The notes below the pieces were generated by a model. That model did not search any database. It saw only the letters and a list, made by a program, of their open reading frames with translations, and had not been told where the DNA came from. From NCBI GenBank assembly GCA_020048895.1, contig JAIFLV010000046.1, positions 1 to 50,235 of the forward strand: a DNA stretch of 50,235 nt, read 5' to 3'. The translations under genes were made by a program, and so were the position numbers. How positions within the stretch are numbered: position 1 is the first letter of the stretch; each line of letters starts with the position of its first letter. Of the stretch, positions 26,841 through 37,385 are shown in pieces. This stretch comes from Rhodoferax sp. (GTDB lineage Bacteria > Pseudomonadota > Gammaproteobacteria > Burkholderiales > Burkholderiaceae_C).

Positions 26841-27367
26841 AGTGGACGGTTTTCGTCGGGATCAGGCGCGCGGCGCTGTGGCAGAAGCAAAAGGATGTTA
26901 GCCAATGGCCATAGAGCCGCCTCCAAAAAGGGCGCTGCCAGGATCCACAGGCCCGGGAAACCACCGCCACCGACCATGCGCAAAACCAGTTCGATGGTGT
27001 GGGCGACCAAAAACAGGGGCCATACCTGCACTGTTTGAGAGACAACACTAAACCACAGGACGCGGCGATGAATCGTAATGGCCAGGAAACTAAGAACGGT
27101 GTAGGCCAACGCATGTTGTCCCAGCAGCCCTCCCTGGTGAACATCCATCAGCAAACCAAATACAAACGCCACACCAATGCCCACCCGCAATGGCTGATGT
27201 ACCGTCCAGAATACAAGTACCACTGCAAGGGCATCGGGTGTCCAGGCAGCACGCCCCCACAAACCCATGTTCTGAACCATGTTCAACAGGAGCGCGCCAA
27301 GCAAGCTCCCCCAGATGAACAAAGGTTTGGCTGGCAGCAACAACTGGTGCCCGCGGCGCATGATCAT
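26837..27367 (-). CDS. mreD: Rod shape-determining protein MreD
   Basis: This is a small inner-membrane protein of the elongasome with about five helices, 176 residues from the ATG at 27367. A GAGG Shine-Dalgarno 9 nt upstream favours this start over a TTG seven codons earlier; another ATG lies two codons inside. Its weakly conserved family character is visible in WTPDALAVVLVFW and VGIGVAFVFGLLMDVHQGG. Its position between mreC and mrdA and the 4-bp overlap with mrdA make the assignment secure. Confidence 0.93.
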   Translation of the reverse strand: MIMRRGHQLLLPAKPLFIWGSLLGALLLNMVQNMGLWGRAAWTPDALAVVLVFWTVHQPLRVGIGVAFVFGLLMDVHQGGLLGQHALAYTVLSFLAITIHRRVLWFSVVSQTVQVWPLFLVAHTIELVLRMVGGGGFPGLWILAAPFLEAALWPLANILLLLPQRRAPDPDENRPL

Positions 27368-27395
27368 GGTGCATGCCTCGCAAAGCAACCTGTAG

Positions 27396-28316
27396 TCATT
27401 TCGACGCCCCTTTTTTGCCTGCCACCACAGCCGCCGAGGGTGCCGGACGATCAGGAATTTGCGCGCTCACAGGCTCCAGCACCATCACGTGCATCGCCCC
27501 TGAAACCATCGCCATCGGCGTGCAATAGATTCGTGCAAATACTGCATCGACACGACGCTCAACCTTCTCCACACGCGCGACGGCAAGCCCTGGAGGGTAG
27601 ACCCCGTCCACTCCGCTGGTGGTCAACAAGTCTCCGGCCACCACATCTGCATTGGCCGCCATGAAACGCAATTCCAGCGCATCGGCGTGTGTCGTCACAT
27701 CGCCAAAGGCGACACCCCTTGCACCGGTACGCGTATTCAGTACCGGAATAGCCTGATCACGGTCGGTGATCAGCGTCACTTCACTGACCAGGGGGTAGAC
27801 CCGCGTTACCTGCCCCAGGACACCAAACTCATCCAGAACCGGCGAGCCCACAACCACATGCTGCAGTTGCCCTTTGTCGATCACTACTTTGCGGGTATAC
27901 GGGTCTGCGGCGTCGTAGATCACTTGCGCTGAGACAGCAGTGGCCTGCAGGCGGTCACGCAGCCCGAGCAACTTGCGCAGGCGCTCGTTTTCGATGGACA
28001 ACAGTTCGACCTGATTGGCGCGCTGGGACAGCAGACTGCGCTGCAACTGCGCTTGTTCTTGCGCCTCCTGGGCCGCCGCGAGGGACGCAAAGTACTGGCC
28101 CGCACTGCGTGCCAGCAACACGGGGCGAATGGCCAGCCACTGCACCGGATAGAGCACAGCTGCAAGACTGACCCGCAGGGGCTGCATTACATTAAACCGC
28201 GCGTCTGCCACCATCAACAGTAACGCCAGAGCACTGCACATCGCCAACTTCGACAGGGCCGACGGGCCCTGGCGGAAGAAGGGAGGAGGAGCTCTGTCCA
28301 GCGTACCAAGTGGCAT
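27396..28316 (-). CDS. mreC: Rod shape-determining protein MreC
   Basis: This elongasome scaffold of 306 residues has a short cytoplasmic N-terminus and one membrane helix (about 22-38). A periplasmic coiled coil (EAQEQAQLQRSLLSQRANQV and onward, about 85-115) and the beta-barrel MreC domain follow, with VIYDAADPYTRKVVIDKG and GVDGVYPPGLAVARV. The C-terminus is Pro/Ala-rich. It links MreB inside the cell to PBP2 outside. It lies 16 bp downstream of mreB in the same operon. Confidence 0.96.
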   Translation of the reverse strand: MPLGTLDRAPPPFFRQGPSALSKLAMCSALALLLMVADARFNVMQPLRVSLAAVLYPVQWLAIRPVLLARSAGQYFASLAAAQEAQEQAQLQRSLLSQRANQVELLSIENERLRKLLGLRDRLQATAVSAQVIYDAADPYTRKVVIDKGQLQHVVVGSPVLDEFGVLGQVTRVYPLVSEVTLITDRDQAIPVLNTRTGARGVAFGDVTTHADALELRFMAANADVVAGDLLTTSGVDGVYPPGLAVARVEKVERRVDAVFARIYCTPMAMVSGAMHVMVLEPVSAQIPDRPAPSAAVVAGKKGASK

Positions 28317-28332
28317 CGCTGACCCCGACTAC

Positions 28333-29430
<1,098 letters not shown>

Positions 29431-29580
29431 TTATCGTTCAAAATTGTAAGGTTGGCGTCAAATATCGAGCCCACGTCGAATCAACGCCAAAGGCAGGATA
29501 ATAACCCATCGCCTGCTAAATGCGGCGTTCAGCCGCCCCCCGTAGGCCAGTTTTACCTTTGGTTTCAACCCTTTAGCACC

Positions 29581-29880
29581 ATGTCCCTGACCTCTTCCGA
29601 CATCGCGCGCATCGCAAAGTTAGCACGGCTGGAACTCCAGCCAGAACAAAGTAAGCGCATGCTGACACAAATGAACGCATTCTTTACCCTGGTGGAAAAA
29701 ATGCGTTCGGTCGATACGGCGGGCATACTACCCCTGGCCCATCCAGCAGCAGCCGTATCGCATATTGCACTGCGCTTGCGTGACGACGTGGCGAGCGAGC
29801 CCAACCAGCGCGAAGCCAACCAACGCAACGCACCAGCCGTAGAGAACGGACTCTTTCTGGTTCCCAAGGTCATTGAGTAA
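29581..29880 (+). CDS. gatC: Asp/Glu-tRNA amidotransferase subunit C
   Basis: This 99-residue subunit stabilises the GatCAB complex, which converts Glu-tRNA(Gln) and/or Asp-tRNA(Asn) to the amidated forms. The protein has the family pattern: [16 protein letters not shown] at the start and [20 protein letters not shown] near the end. The start at 29581 is chosen because family members begin with a few residues before the IxxIAxLARL segment; the open frame extends far upstream without similarity. It overlaps gatA by one base (TAATG). Confidence 0.95.
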   Translation: MSLTSSDIARIAKLARLELQPEQSKRMLTQMNAFFTLVEKMRSVDTAGILPLAHPAAAVSHIALRLRDDVASEPNQREANQRNAPAVENGLFLVPKVIE

Positions 29881-31421
29881 TGGGCATGGATCACAGCATG
29901 ACATCCTCTTCGAAAATCTCTTCCAACCCACTGCACGACATGGGTGTACAGGCCCTGGCGCACGAGCTGCGTGCCAAGAGTGTGTCCGCAGTCGAGTTGG
30001 CACAGCATTTCCTGGCACGCATCCGCGCCCACGAGAGGCTGAGTGCATTCGTCGAACTCCAGGAAGAAGTAACACTTACCCAGGCACGAGCTGCCGACCT
30101 TCGTCTGGCTCAAGGCACGGCGGGTCTGCTCGAAGGCGTTCCCGTGGCGCACAAGGATATTTTCGTCACCAAAGACTTCGCTGCCACCGCGGGGTCACGC
30201 ATGCTCCAAGGCTATCGCTCGCCGTTTGATGCAACCGTGGTTGCCAAGCTTTCGCAAGCAGGAATGGTGACACTGGGCAAGCTCAGCTGTGATGAGTTCG
30301 CCATGGGCTCGAGCAATGAAAACTCGGCCACCGCACCCATTGGGCTGCAAGAACCTGCGCCGGTGCGCAATCCCTGGAACACAGAGCGTATTCCCGGTGG
30401 CTCATCGGGCGGCAGCGCGGCGGCGGTGGCAGCAAGACTCGCGCCTGCGGCAACGGGCACGGACACCGGAGGATCGATTCGCCAACCCGCTGCGTTCTGC
30501 GGAGTCACCGGAATCAAACCCACGTACGGTCGGGCTTCGCGCTATGGCATGGTGGCGTTCGCCTCCAGCCTGGACCAGGCTGGCCCGATGGCACGCTCGG
30601 CCGAAGACTGTGCCTTGCTGTTGTCGGCCATGTGCGGCCCCGACCCTGACCGCGACTCGACGTCGCTGGACCAACCGGCAGAGGACTTCACAGTACACCT
30701 CCATGATTCATTGCAAGGCTTGCGCATAGGAGTGCCTGCAGAGTTCTTCGGTGCTGGCCTGTCAAGCGATGTTGGCGCATCGGTGGAAGCAGCCTTGAAG
30801 CAGTACGAACAGTTGGGCGCAACGTTGGTGCCCATCCATCTGCCGCGCACGGAGTTGTCCATCCCGGTGTACTACATCATTGCACCAGCGGAAGCGTCCA
30901 GTAACCTGAGCCGGTTCGACGGTGTCAAGTTTGGCCACCGCGCTCAGAAATTCACCGATCTGTCCGACATGTACCAGAAAACCCGCGCCGAAGGCTTTGG
31001 CGACGAGGTCAAGCGCCGCATCATGATCGGCACTTACGTTTTGTCGCACGGTTATTACGATGCCTACTACCTGCAAGCCCAGAAAATTCGCCGCATGATC
31101 GCGGATGATTTTCAGGCTGCCTTCGCAAAGTGCGACCTGATCGCCGGGCCGGTGGCCCCCACGGTAGCGTGGAAAATTGGTGACAAATCGGATGACCCGG
31201 TGGCCAACTACCTTGCAGACATATTTACCCTGCCGGCGTCACTTGCAGGCTTACCCGGGATGAGTATCCCGGTAGGTTTTGCACAATCAACCACTGACAA
31301 GGGCCTACCCATTGGGATGCAACTTATTGGTAGCTATTGCCAGGAGGCACGATTGCTCAATGCAGCACACCGCTTTCAGCAGGCGACTGACTTTCATGAA
31401 GCCAAGCCCGCGGGATTCTGA
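29880..31421 (+). CDS. gatA: Asp/Glu-tRNA amidotransferase subunit A
   Basis: This amidase-signature glutaminase subunit has 513 residues. It supplies ammonia from glutamine for tRNA transamidation. The Ser-cis-Ser-Lys triad is visible: K92 in [11 protein letters not shown], the cis-Ser in GGSSGGSA (173-180) and the nucleophile S199 in [11 protein letters not shown]. The start overlaps the gatC stop. Nearby downstream ATGs (for example MTSSSK) are possible alternatives and would remove only a few unconserved residues. gatB follows after 2 bp. Confidence 0.97.
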   Translation: MGMDHSMTSSSKISSNPLHDMGVQALAHELRAKSVSAVELAQHFLARIRAHERLSAFVELQEEVTLTQARAADLRLAQGTAGLLEGVPVAHKDIFVTKDFAATAGSRMLQGYRSPFDATVVAKLSQAGMVTLGKLSCDEFAMGSSNENSATAPIGLQEPAPVRNPWNTERIPGGSSGGSAAAVAARLAPAATGTDTGGSIRQPAAFCGVTGIKPTYGRASRYGMVAFASSLDQAGPMARSAEDCALLLSAMCGPDPDRDSTSLDQPAEDFTVHLHDSLQGLRIGVPAEFFGAGLSSDVGASVEAALKQYEQLGATLVPIHLPRTELSIPVYYIIAPAEASSNLSRFDGVKFGHRAQKFTDLSDMYQKTRAEGFGDEVKRRIMIGTYVLSHGYYDAYYLQAQKIRRMIADDFQAAFAKCDLIAGPVAPTVAWKIGDKSDDPVANYLADIFTLPASLAGLPGMSIPVGFAQSTTDKGLPIGMQLIGSYCQEARLLNAAHRFQQATDFHEAKPAGF

Positions 31422-31423
31422 CC

Positions 31424-32902
31424 ATGACCAATGACAAGACAAATACCCTGCTGGTACAGGGCTATGAAGTAGTAATCGGGTTTGAAACCCATGCCCAGCT
31501 TTCCACGCAGTCCAAGATTTTTTCGCGAGCTCCCACAGCTTTCGGGGCCGCGCCCAATACCCAGGCTTGCGCAGTCGATTTGGCGTTACCAGGGACACTG
31601 CCGGTCATGAACAAAGGCGCAGTAGAACGCGCCCTTGCATTTGGTCTTGCGGTTGGCGCCCATATCGCACCCGAAAGCGTGTTTGCACGCAAGAACTACT
31701 TTTACCCCGACTTGCCCAAAGGCTATCAGATAAGTCAGTTTGAGATCCCGGTAGTACAAGGCGGGAGCGTCGAATTCTTTATGCCCGAGGTCAAAGGGAT
31801 TGCTGAGAAGAAGTCGGTGCGCCTTGTACGTGCCCATCTCGAAGAAGACGCTGGCAAGTCACTGCATGAGGAGTTTATTGGCCAGACTGGTATCGACCTC
31901 AATCGTGCTGGAACGCCATTGCTGGAAATCGTGACCGAACCCGACATGCGATCCAGCGTGGAGGCCGTTGCATACGTCCGGGAGTTGCACAAGATCGTGA
32001 CCTGGATCGGCATTTGCGACGGCAACATGCAGGAGGGCAGTTTTCGTTGCGATGCCAATGTATCGGTCCGCAAGCCTGGTCAACCATTGGGTACACGACG
32101 CGAAATCAAGAACCTCAACAGCTTCAAGTTCATGCAGCAGGCCATCGACTATGAGGTGCGCTGGCAGATAGAGCAACTGGAGGACGGTCACTCCATAGAA
32201 CAGGCAACGGTGCTGTTTAACCCCGACAGCGGCGAAACCCGCGCCATGCGCACCAAGGAAGATGCAGCCGACTATCGCTACTTCCCGGACCCGGATCTGC
32301 CGCCGCTATGCATTTCAGAGCAGTGGGTGCAGGCCATTCGGGCGCAAATGGCCGAATTGCCGCGTGTCATGGCGCAGCGTTTTGTGCAGGACTACGGACT
32401 TCCCGAATACGACGCAGTGCAACTTACACAAAGCAAGGCGGTCGCACAATATTTTGAGGATGCAGCGCGCGACAGCGGTCAGGCCAAATTGGTTAGTAAC
32501 TGGATCATGGGAGAAGTCTCACGTCGCCTCAATGCCGATGACCTCGCCATTGACAAGGCACCCGTGCAGGCGCCACAACTCTCATTGATGGTTCAGCGCA
32601 TCGCAGATGGAACCATTTCCAACAACGCAGCGCGCCAGGTGTTTGATGCGCTGTGGTCCCAGCCAAATACGACCGTCGATGCGGTAATCGAATCAAAAGG
32701 CCTGCGCCAGATGAACGACAGCGCTGCACTGGAGGCGATCGTGACCGACGTACTCGCCGCCAACGCCAAAAATGTCGAGGAGTTTCGCGCTGGGAAAGAC
32801 AAGGCATTCAATGCGCTGGTGGGACAAATCATGAAGGCCAGCAAAGGCAAGGCCAACCCGCAACAAGTCAATGACTTGCTGCGGGCCAAGCTTGCCACCT
32901 GA
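31424..32902 (+). CDS. gatB: Asp/Glu-tRNA amidotransferase subunit B
   Basis: This 492-residue subunit binds the misacylated tRNA and carries the kinase/transamidase site. The sequence shows [20 protein letters not shown] near the N-terminus, then [20 protein letters not shown], then [19 protein letters not shown]-like text (VDLNR-type, here [15 protein letters not shown]). The C-terminal YqeY-like helical domain ends [19 protein letters not shown]. Length is normal. Presence of the full GatCAB suggests that glutaminyl- and/or asparaginyl-tRNA are made indirectly. Confidence 0.97.
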   Translation: MTNDKTNTLLVQGYEVVIGFETHAQLSTQSKIFSRAPTAFGAAPNTQACAVDLALPGTLPVMNKGAVERALAFGLAVGAHIAPESVFARKNYFYPDLPKGYQISQFEIPVVQGGSVEFFMPEVKGIAEKKSVRLVRAHLEEDAGKSLHEEFIGQTGIDLNRAGTPLLEIVTEPDMRSSVEAVAYVRELHKIVTWIGICDGNMQEGSFRCDANVSVRKPGQPLGTRREIKNLNSFKFMQQAIDYEVRWQIEQLEDGHSIEQATVLFNPDSGETRAMRTKEDAADYRYFPDPDLPPLCISEQWVQAIRAQMAELPRVMAQRFVQDYGLPEYDAVQLTQSKAVAQYFEDAARDSGQAKLVSNWIMGEVSRRLNADDLAIDKAPVQAPQLSLMVQRIADGTISNNAARQVFDALWSQPNTTVDAVIESKGLRQMNDSAALEAIVTDVLAANAKNVEEFRAGKDKAFNALVGQIMKASKGKANPQQVNDLLRAKLAT

Positions 32903-32906
32903 CTAC

Positions 32907-33569
32907 TTATCTTGCCGACGGGGAGGCTGTTCCCGATGTCCACAACTGTCGCAAGCGCGCCAACTCATCGTCGAACCGCACGTTCACACGCCTGATTTCG
33001 GCTTCCTGCTCCTGGATGAAGCGTCGCTGCACTGCCTGACTTTGCACGTTTTCTTCGAGTTGCCTGCGTACGTAGGCGGGGGCTTTGCTCGGATCCTTTT
33101 TATAGAACTCCATCTCGTCATCGATCGTCACGCGCTGCCGGATCAGTTCGTCGAGTCGATTCTGTGCCGCCTGAATCACAACCTTGATTTGCGCCATGGC
33201 TTCGATGCGTTCTTGATCGTGGACCGCACGGTTCGGAAAACGGGTCAGCAAGGCGCGGTCACGGCGCTTTTCGTCAGCAGTCCGGTTTCGTTCCTCCGCT
33301 TCGCGCCGTTCCTTTTGCTCCAGCTCCGCTTTTTCCTGTGCCGTCAAGCTCGGGCCTACCTTGGCCTTCACCGTGCCACTCGGATTGAGCACCTTTTGTT
33401 CCCGGTCTGTGCACTCGGGTATGGGGCGATCCGCCGTTAACTTGCGCCCCTTGGCATCAATGCATGTATAGACACCGGAAATCACCGGTGCCTCTTGCGC
33501 CATGAGCGCGCCGGTCAACCCCCCAAAAACCAAGCCTGCTCCCAGCTTAGCCATCATGTTTTTTTTCAT
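32907..33569 (-). CDS. DUF4124-type exported coiled-coil protein
   Basis: This 220-residue protein has a signal peptide (about 1-24, ending GALMAQ). A short DUF4124-like region follows (GVYTCIDAKGRKLTADRPIPEC), in which two cysteines could form a disulphide. A long, highly charged coiled coil runs from about 75 to 212. It is probably periplasmic. The function is unknown. It overlaps the end of pyrE by 4 bp and converges on gatB with only 4 bp between the stop codons. Confidence 0.8.
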   Translation of the reverse strand: MKKNMMAKLGAGLVFGGLTGALMAQEAPVISGVYTCIDAKGRKLTADRPIPECTDREQKVLNPSGTVKAKVGPSLTAQEKAELEQKERREAEERNRTADEKRRDRALLTRFPNRAVHDQERIEAMAQIKVVIQAAQNRLDELIRQRVTIDDEMEFYKKDPSKAPAYVRRQLEENVQSQAVQRRFIQEQEAEIRRVNVRFDDELARLRQLWTSGTASPSAR

Positions 33570-34249
33570 TGATTCCCTTCTTCCACGCCGTACCGCTGAC
33601 GGTAAGCCAGCACGCGCTGGTGCTCCAGACTGGAAGTTTCACCATGGCGATCTTTCAGATAGTGCATCAAATCGTCCAGCTTCGCAATCGCAAAAACCTC
33701 CAACCCTAGCTGCCGTTGAACATATTGCACCGCGCTGTAGGGCACATCGCGCCCGCTTTCGGTCGCCTTTTCCTGGCGATCCAGCGCGATGAGAACTGAA
33801 TGCGGAACCGCACCCGCGGCCCGGATGATAGAAATCGACTCACGCGCAGCGGTTCCAGCTGACATCACATCGTCGACGATGAGTACACGCCCCTTGAGCG
33901 CAGCACCTACCAGAGTACCGCCTTCACCGTGGTCTTTGGCCTCCTTGCGGTTGTAGGCAAAAGGCACATTGCATCCGCGGCGTGCCAACTCCACCACGAG
34001 GGCCGCGCCAAGTGGAATTCCCTTGTACGCGGGGCCAAATATCATGTCAAATGCCACGCCGCTGCTCAGAATACGCTGCGCATAGAATTCGGCCAAACGC
34101 CCCAATTTGGCCCCATCGTCAAACAAGCCGGCGTTGAAGAAGTACGGACTCATGCGCCCCGCCTTGGTCTTGAACTCACCGAAGCGCAGCACACCGCACT
34201 CCACAGCAAACTGCACAAAATCCTGTGCCAACGCGTCATGACCTGACAT
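33566..34249 (-). CDS. pyrE: Orotate phosphoribosyltransferase
   Basis: This 227-residue enzyme converts orotate and PRPP to OMP in pyrimidine synthesis. The sequence has FGEFKTKAGRMSPYFFNAGL near the start and the PRPP-binding loop VLIVDDVMSAGTA at 122-134. The ATG at 34249 has an AAGGA Shine-Dalgarno eight bases upstream. This start overlaps the first in-frame ATG of the divergent xthA in the sequence CATG (34247-34250). The DUF4124 gene is coupled downstream. Confidence 0.96.
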   Translation of the reverse strand: MSGHDALAQDFVQFAVECGVLRFGEFKTKAGRMSPYFFNAGLFDDGAKLGRLAEFYAQRILSSGVAFDMIFGPAYKGIPLGAALVVELARRGCNVPFAYNRKEAKDHGEGGTLVGAALKGRVLIVDDVMSAGTAARESISIIRAAGAVPHSVLIALDRQEKATESGRDVPYSAVQYVQRQLGLEVFAIAKLDDLMHYLKDRHGETSSLEHQRVLAYRQRYGVEEGNQ

Positions 34250-35051
34250 GGGGAATTCCTTGTTTCAATTAACCAGCCTAAACCTCAACGGTATTCGTTC
34301 GGCGACCAGTAAAGGCCTGGAAGCCTGGCTGTTGCAGGCGAAACCCGATTGTATTTGCGTACAGGAAGTCAAGGCCCAGGCGCCTGACATTGCGGACCGG
34401 TTTGAGTCGATGGCCGGTTTGCAGGGTTACTTTCACCTGGCCGAAAAAAAAGGCTACTCGGGCGTGGCGATTTACACCCACCTGCAACCCAGCGACGTGG
34501 TGGTGGGGTTTGATGGAGGCGAATTTGATGCGGAGGGTCGTTATGTGGAACTGCGCTTTGACACCCCTTCACGAAAGTACTCCATCATCAGCACCTACTT
34601 CCCCAGCGGATCTTCTGGCGAGGAACGTCAGCTAGCCAAATACCGCTTTCTTGCACGTATGTACCCGCATCTGGAGGGACTTAAGTCCGAGCGCGACTTC
34701 ATCCTGTGTGGTGACATCAATATTGCACATCGCGAAGCAGACTTGAAAAACTGGCGCAGCAACCAGAGAAATAGCGGCTTTTTGCCTGACGAGCGCGCCT
34801 GGATGACCAAGCTCACGAGCGAGTGTGGCCTGATCGACGTGTACCGTCAGCTTGAGCCGGACACTACCGACACATGCTACACATGGTGGAGCAACCGCGG
34901 GCAGGCCTATGCGAATAACGTGGGCTGGAGACTGGACTATCACCTGGCCACGCCGACTCTGGCAGCAGGTGCACGCAGCACCGATATCTACAAAGGGCAA
35001 AAATTTTCAGACCATGCCCCAATCACTATTGGTTACGACTGGCAACCTTGA
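34248..35051 (+). CDS. xthA: Exodeoxyribonuclease III
   Basis: This 267-residue member of the exonuclease-endonuclease-phosphatase superfamily repairs abasic sites and 3'-blocked ends. Catalytic motifs are in order: LNLNGIRSA, VQEVKAQ (metal-binding Glu), YFPSGSSGEERQ, LCGDINIAH, WRLDYHLAT and SDHAPI. The listed ATG has no Shine-Dalgarno and overlaps the pyrE start. A TTG at 34260, five bases after GGGGA, is in frame four codons later and gives the more usual N-terminus FQLTSLNLNG. I consider that the likelier start. The gene precedes the ccm operon. Confidence 0.93.
   Translation: MGNSLFQLTSLNLNGIRSATSKGLEAWLLQAKPDCICVQEVKAQAPDIADRFESMAGLQGYFHLAEKKGYSGVAIYTHLQPSDVVVGFDGGEFDAEGRYVELRFDTPSRKYSIISTYFPSGSSGEERQLAKYRFLARMYPHLEGLKSERDFILCGDINIAHREADLKNWRSNQRNSGFLPDERAWMTKLTSECGLIDVYRQLEPDTTDTCYTWWSNRGQAYANNVGWRLDYHLATPTLAAGARSTDIYKGQKFSDHAPITIGYDWQP
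34250..34261. promoter_or_regulatory. Shared palindromic ribosome-binding region of pyrE and xthA
   Basis: The sequence GGGGAATTCCTT gives a GGGGA Shine-Dalgarno for a TTG start of xthA on the plus strand. On the minus strand it reads AAGGAATTCCCC and gives an AAGGA Shine-Dalgarno for pyrE. The core GGAATTCC is self-complementary. The two messages therefore overlap in their initiation regions, and each promoter must lie within the other gene. Confidence 0.4.
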
Positions 35052-35061
35052 CTTACATCAA
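35048..35061. promoter_or_regulatory. FNR/ANR-type box, upstream copy
   Basis: TTGAC-TTAC-ATCAA matches the FNR consensus TTGAT-N4-ATCAA at nine of ten positions. It overlaps the xthA stop codon and lies 48 bp (centre to centre) before a perfect second box, both upstream of ccmA. Confidence 0.5.
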
Positions 35062-35095
35062 TCAGAATCTGTTGGCACCGTTCCGCCGCACTACG

Positions 35096-35109
35096 TTGAT
35101 TACAATCAA
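35096..35109. promoter_or_regulatory. FNR/ANR-type box upstream of ccmA (perfect consensus)
   Basis: TTGAT-TACA-ATCAA matches the FNR/ANR palindrome at all ten specified positions. A class II arrangement would place the transcription start near 35144, 49 bp before the ccmA ATG. The -10 region there is weak, as is common at activated promoters. This predicts induction of cytochrome c maturation when oxygen is low. Confidence 0.7.
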
Positions 35110-35192
35110 GTAACTAGACGCGAGGTTGTGCGAATCGTCCATTTTTGGCCGATTTTGCTGCTTGCAAACCTTTTGGACTCCATTTTTCGCCC

Positions 35193-35795
35193 ATGCTCAG
35201 TGCCCACGGCTTGACCTGTGTGCGCGGTGACCGCCGCCTGTTTTCGAACCTCGATTTGTCCATCAAAGCGGGTGAGTGGCTGCACGTGCGTGGCGAAAAT
35301 GGTGCTGGCAAAACCAGTCTCCTGCGCCTGCTGGCCGGTTTGGCGCAGCCGGCTGACGGTGAGATTCGGTGGTGTGGAGAGACGATAGCAAATGCTGAAG
35401 ACTATCGTCGCAATTTGCTCTTTTTCGGCCACCATGGCGCCTTGAAAGAAGACCTTACCGCTCTGGAGAACCTGGAGTTCGCTGCGGCCATGGATGGCGC
35501 GCAATTGCCCCTCGAGGCGGCGTTGCGAGCGTTGCAACGGTTTGGCCTCAAAGGGCGAGAACAATTACCGGTTCGCGTGCTGTCAGCAGGGCAAAAACGT
35601 CGTGTCATGCTGGCACGCATCGCCACGCGCAATGCATCTTTGTGGATTCTGGACGAGCCGTTTACCGCTCTGGACGTGAAAGCGGTAGATTTACTGTCCA
35701 CCCTCATCAGTGACCACGTGACCAGCGGAGGAATGGCCATCTTGACCAGCCATCAAACCATGCCCATTCCAGGCGGACGGGTGGTCCAGCTTTGA
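35193..35795 (+). CDS. ccmA: Cytochrome c biogenesis ABC transporter ATP-binding protein CcmA
   Basis: This is the ATPase of the CcmABCD complex, which releases heme-loaded CcmE from CcmC. The 200-residue protein has Walker A GENGAGKT (34-41), signature LSAGQ (130-134) and Walker B LWILDEP (150-156). The start MLSAHGLTCVRGDR is preferred to an ATG 16 codons earlier because the family begins about there. It is the first gene of a nine-gene chain with a 4-bp overlap at every junction. Confidence 0.96.
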   Translation: MLSAHGLTCVRGDRRLFSNLDLSIKAGEWLHVRGENGAGKTSLLRLLAGLAQPADGEIRWCGETIANAEDYRRNLLFFGHHGALKEDLTALENLEFAAAMDGAQLPLEAALRALQRFGLKGREQLPVRVLSAGQKRRVMLARIATRNASLWILDEPFTALDVKAVDLLSTLISDHVTSGGMAILTSHQTMPIPGGRVVQL

Positions 35796-36457
35796 AAGCC
35801 ATACTCGCCGTAGCCCGACGCGACCTGCTCATGGTGATGCGTCGAAAGAGTGAGGTGCTGACCGCCCTATTCTTCTTTGTGATCGTTACCAGCCTGTTCC
35901 CTCTGGGCATTGGCCCCGAACCGGCGCTGCTACGCAAAATTGCGCCGGGCGTACTGTGGGTCGCTGCGCTGCTTGCGACAATGCTTGGACTGCAAAGAAT
36001 GTTTGCCGCCGACCATGCAGACGGCACACTGGAACAAATGGCAATTTCGCCAACACCTCTGGTGATGTTGGTAGTTGGTAAGATCGGCGCCCATTGGTTG
36101 GTATCTGGTTTGCCTTTGGTATTGATTGCGCCTATTCTGGGTATTCAGTTTGATCTGGACGCGAGCGCACTCGGAGTGCTGGTGATTGCCCTCACGCTGG
36201 GCACACCCTTGCTGTCCCTGATTGGATCCATAGGAGCCGCTCTGACCTTGGGTGTGCGCGGTGGCGGCGTGTTGCTGAGTCTTTTGGTCTTGCCTCTGTT
36301 CATTCCTGCGCTGATTTTCGGTGCTGGTGCAGTGGAGGCTCATATCTCCGGCATGGGTGCCGGAGGTCATCTTTCGTTGCTGGCGGCCATGTTGGCGCTG
36401 GCTGTTTTTTTCGCGCCGTGGGCGACTACGGCCGCCCTGAGGATTGCATTGGAATGA
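35792..36457 (+). CDS. ccmB: Heme exporter membrane protein CcmB
   Basis: This 221-residue integral membrane subunit of the CcmABCD transporter has six helices. It shows VARRDLLMVMRRKSEVLTAL at the start and the family's GTLEQMAISPTPL loop. The start codon is TTG, overlapping the ccmA stop in TTGA, so translation is probably coupled. It lies between ccmA and ccmC, with 4-bp overlaps on both sides. Confidence 0.95.
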   Translation: MKAILAVARRDLLMVMRRKSEVLTALFFFVIVTSLFPLGIGPEPALLRKIAPGVLWVAALLATMLGLQRMFAADHADGTLEQMAISPTPLVMLVVGKIGAHWLVSGLPLVLIAPILGIQFDLDASALGVLVIALTLGTPLLSLIGSIGAALTLGVRGGGVLLSLLVLPLFIPALIFGAGAVEAHISGMGAGGHLSLLAAMLALAVFFAPWATTAALRIALE

Positions 36458-37200
36458 GCAACCGACTGATCAATTGGTTTCGCTTTGCGAGCGCCCACAA
36501 CTTCTACCCACTTGCGGGAAAAATGATTCCCATATTCTGGACGCTGGCCGCGGTGTTCGGTGCTGCCGGGCTATGGATGGGCTTTTTCGTGGCTCCTACC
36601 GACGCCCAGCAGGGCGAGGGGTACCGCATCATCTTTGTACATGTACCGGCATCCTGGTTGTCGATGTTTATTTACCTCGTGATGGCAGCCTGGGCTGCGA
36701 TTGGGCTGTCTCTGAATGCGCGACTGCCCAGCATGATGGCGCAGGCATTGGCACCGACGGGTGCGCTGATGGCATTTCTGTCGCTGTGGACGGGTGCATT
36801 CTGGGGCAAGCCCATGTGGGGCACCTGGTGGGTATGGGACGCGCGGTTAACGTCGGAACTCATCCTGTTTTTTCTGTATCTGGGCTTTATGGCCTTGCAA
36901 GCCTCCATTGACGACCCGCGCCGCGCTGACAAGGCCGGGGCCATCGTGGCGCTGGTGGGTGCTGTAAATGTTCCAATCATCTATTTTTCGGTCACCTGGT
37001 GGAACACCCTGCACCAGGGCTCCAGTGTGAATTTATCCAAATCATCGATGGCGGTCACCATGCTGTGGGGCATGCTGCTCATGGCACTTTGCTTCTGGAT
37101 GTACTCCATTGCCGTTGGACTGATGCGGGTACGCACGATCATTCTGGAGCGCGAGTCCCACACAGAGTGGGTCAAGGATTTGCCGGAGGTAAAAGCATGA
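36454..37200 (+). CDS. ccmC: Heme handling membrane protein CcmC
   Basis: This 248-residue inner-membrane protein loads heme onto CcmE. The tryptophan-rich WWD signature WGTWWVWD is at residues 122-129, and conserved histidines flank it (for example in FVHVPASW). Six helices are apparent. The start overlaps the ccmB stop in ATGA; an ATG 12 codons earlier lies inside ccmB and is rejected. Confidence 0.97.
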   Translation: MSNRLINWFRFASAHNFYPLAGKMIPIFWTLAAVFGAAGLWMGFFVAPTDAQQGEGYRIIFVHVPASWLSMFIYLVMAAWAAIGLSLNARLPSMMAQALAPTGALMAFLSLWTGAFWGKPMWGTWWVWDARLTSELILFFLYLGFMALQASIDDPRRADKAGAIVALVGAVNVPIIYFSVTWWNTLHQGSSVNLSKSSMAVTMLWGMLLMALCFWMYSIAVGLMRVRTIILERESHTEWVKDLPEVKA

Positions 37201-37385
37201 ACTGGAATTCTCCTGCCGAGTTTTTCGCGATGGGCGGCTATGGCCTGTATGTCTGGGGCAGCTTTGGCATCTGCGCCTTGGCAATGATTGTGGAACCTTT
37301 TTTGGCGAAGTCGCGTCATACCAAGGTACTTCAAACGCTGCGCCACCAGGCACTGGCGGAAAAAATTGAAAAGGAAACCCCATGA
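37197..37385 (+). CDS. ccmD: Heme exporter protein CcmD
   Basis: This 62-residue subunit has one membrane helix ([20 protein letters not shown]) after an aromatic-rich lead ([12 protein letters not shown]), then a charged cytoplasmic tail. Such an arrangement is typical of CcmD, which stabilises the CcmABC complex and helps release holo-CcmE. It overlaps ccmC and ccmE by 4 bp each (ATGA). Confidence 0.92.
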   Translation: MNWNSPAEFFAMGGYGLYVWGSFGICALAMIVEPFLAKSRHTKVLQTLRHQALAEKIEKETP

